Below, one piece after another: positions 5,218-5,561 of a DNA stretch of 5,561 nucleotides. The position numbers and the translations under genes are program-made. Location of the stretch: NCBI GenBank assembly GCA_011052255.1, contig DRJJ01000018.1, positions 1 to 5,561 on the forward strand, in the 5' to 3' direction. How positions within the stretch are numbered: the stretch's first letter is position 1; each line of letters begins with the position of its first letter. This DNA comes from Gammaproteobacteria bacterium (lineage in GTDB: Bacteria; Pseudomonadota; Gammaproteobacteria; DRJJ01). Under the pieces are notes generated by a model, which saw only the letters and a list, made by a program, of their open reading frames with translations, did no database searches and was not told the DNA's origin.

Positions 5218-5561
5218 TTGATAAAAGTACTAACATTCACCAGTCTGTTTCCAAATAGCATACAGCAAAGACATGGTATTTTTGTCAGGAACAGGCTTGA
5301 GCAGCTGGTTAAAAACGGCAATGTTGAGTCAATCGTTGTAGCACCGGTTCCATGGTTTCCCTTCAGGAATAAAATTTTCGGACAATACTCCCAGTATGCC
5401 AGGGTTCCCCTTTCTGAGGAGATAAACGGTATAAAGATTTTTCACCCACGCTATATAAATATTCCAAAGATAGGTATGAATCTGTCTCCCTGGTTAATGG
5501 TTGTTGGAGTAAAAAGGCTGCTGAAGAAAATAAGAAAGGATGGGTACGATTTTGATCTGAT
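5218..5561 (+). CDS. GT4-family glycosyltransferase, N-terminal fragment (runs off the window)
   Basis: An open frame with 114 complete codons and no stop reaches the right edge. The start IKVLTFTSLFPNSIQQRHG, followed by IFVRNRLEQLV, VVAPVPWFPF, FGQYSQYARVPLSEE and IFHPRYINIPKIGM, is the typical acceptor domain of a group-1 (GT4) glycosyltransferase from EPS/exosortase clusters. These cytoplasmic, membrane-associated enzymes extend a lipid-linked repeat unit. The donor-binding domain lies beyond the window. TTG 5218 is the only start codon after the in-frame stop at 5206; AAGG (5207-5210) at 7 nt and GGAG (5212-5215) provide the ribosome binding site. It follows the split glycosyltransferase by 63 nt on the same strand and is probably in the same operon. 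Confidence 0.8.
   Translation, partial: MIKVLTFTSLFPNSIQQRHGIFVRNRLEQLVKNGNVESIVVAPVPWFPFRNKIFGQYSQYARVPLSEEINGIKIFHPRYINIPKIGMNLSPWLMVVGVKRLLKKIRKDGYDFDL

Noticed and set aside
5151..5258. A 35-codon ORF (MKDVCLVFHEV...) starting in the ATGA overlap at the end of the split glycosyltransferase gene.
   Set aside because: It lacks a Shine-Dalgarno sequence, runs 41 nt into the next glycosyltransferase gene and matches no family I can name, although FHEV is slightly reminiscent of polysaccharide deacetylase starts.

Overview
The window looks like the chromosome of a proteobacterium, probably a gamma- or betaproteobacterium. The evidence is a -24/-12 (sigma-54 type) promoter, a twin-arginine secreted protein, a three-gene PqqD / HprK-related kinase / nucleotidyltransferase cassette of the kind called 'HPr-rel-A' in protein family collections, and glycosyltransferases of the exopolysaccharide (EPS) export type. 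This mix is typical of the accessory part of EPS and exosortase-type cell-surface loci. The family names come from memory and from sequence motifs, not from a search. All supported genes are on the + strand.

Layout. At 3-152 is the C-terminal tail of an unidentified coiled-coil protein. At 153-393 lies an AT-rich intergenic region with a good sigma-54 promoter match (277-292), an overlapping TATAAT box and a short upstream ORF. At 394-1065 is a Tat-type secreted, cysteine-rich protein with a CTPGYWRNH motif. At 1165-1449 is a PqqD-like chaperone, at 1446-2366 an HprK-related P-loop kinase, and at 2379-3683 a nucleotidyltransferase that runs without a stop into a two-helix membrane segment. 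That segment has its own Shine-Dalgarno sequence and ATG at 3498. The region 3684-4009 is non-coding and mostly filled by a 234-bp MITE (3702-3935) whose ends match the IS1380/ISEcp1 type. From 4010 come EPS glycosyltransferases: the first is split in two frames at an A7 run (4327-4333), and the second (from 5218) runs off the window.

How the genes may work together (inference). The PqqD-like protein, kinase and nucleotidyltransferase are tightly spaced or overlapping and follow directly behind the secreted protein, so they probably form one transcription unit. A reasonable hypothesis is that the cassette modifies or controls a peptide or protein made at this surface-polysaccharide locus, with the Tat substrate as the obvious candidate target. 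No substrate or reaction can be read from the sequence. The best leads are the four-gene cassette behind the sigma-54 promoter, the MITE, the A7 frameshift site in the glycosyltransferase, and the membrane protein fused to the nucleotidyltransferase.
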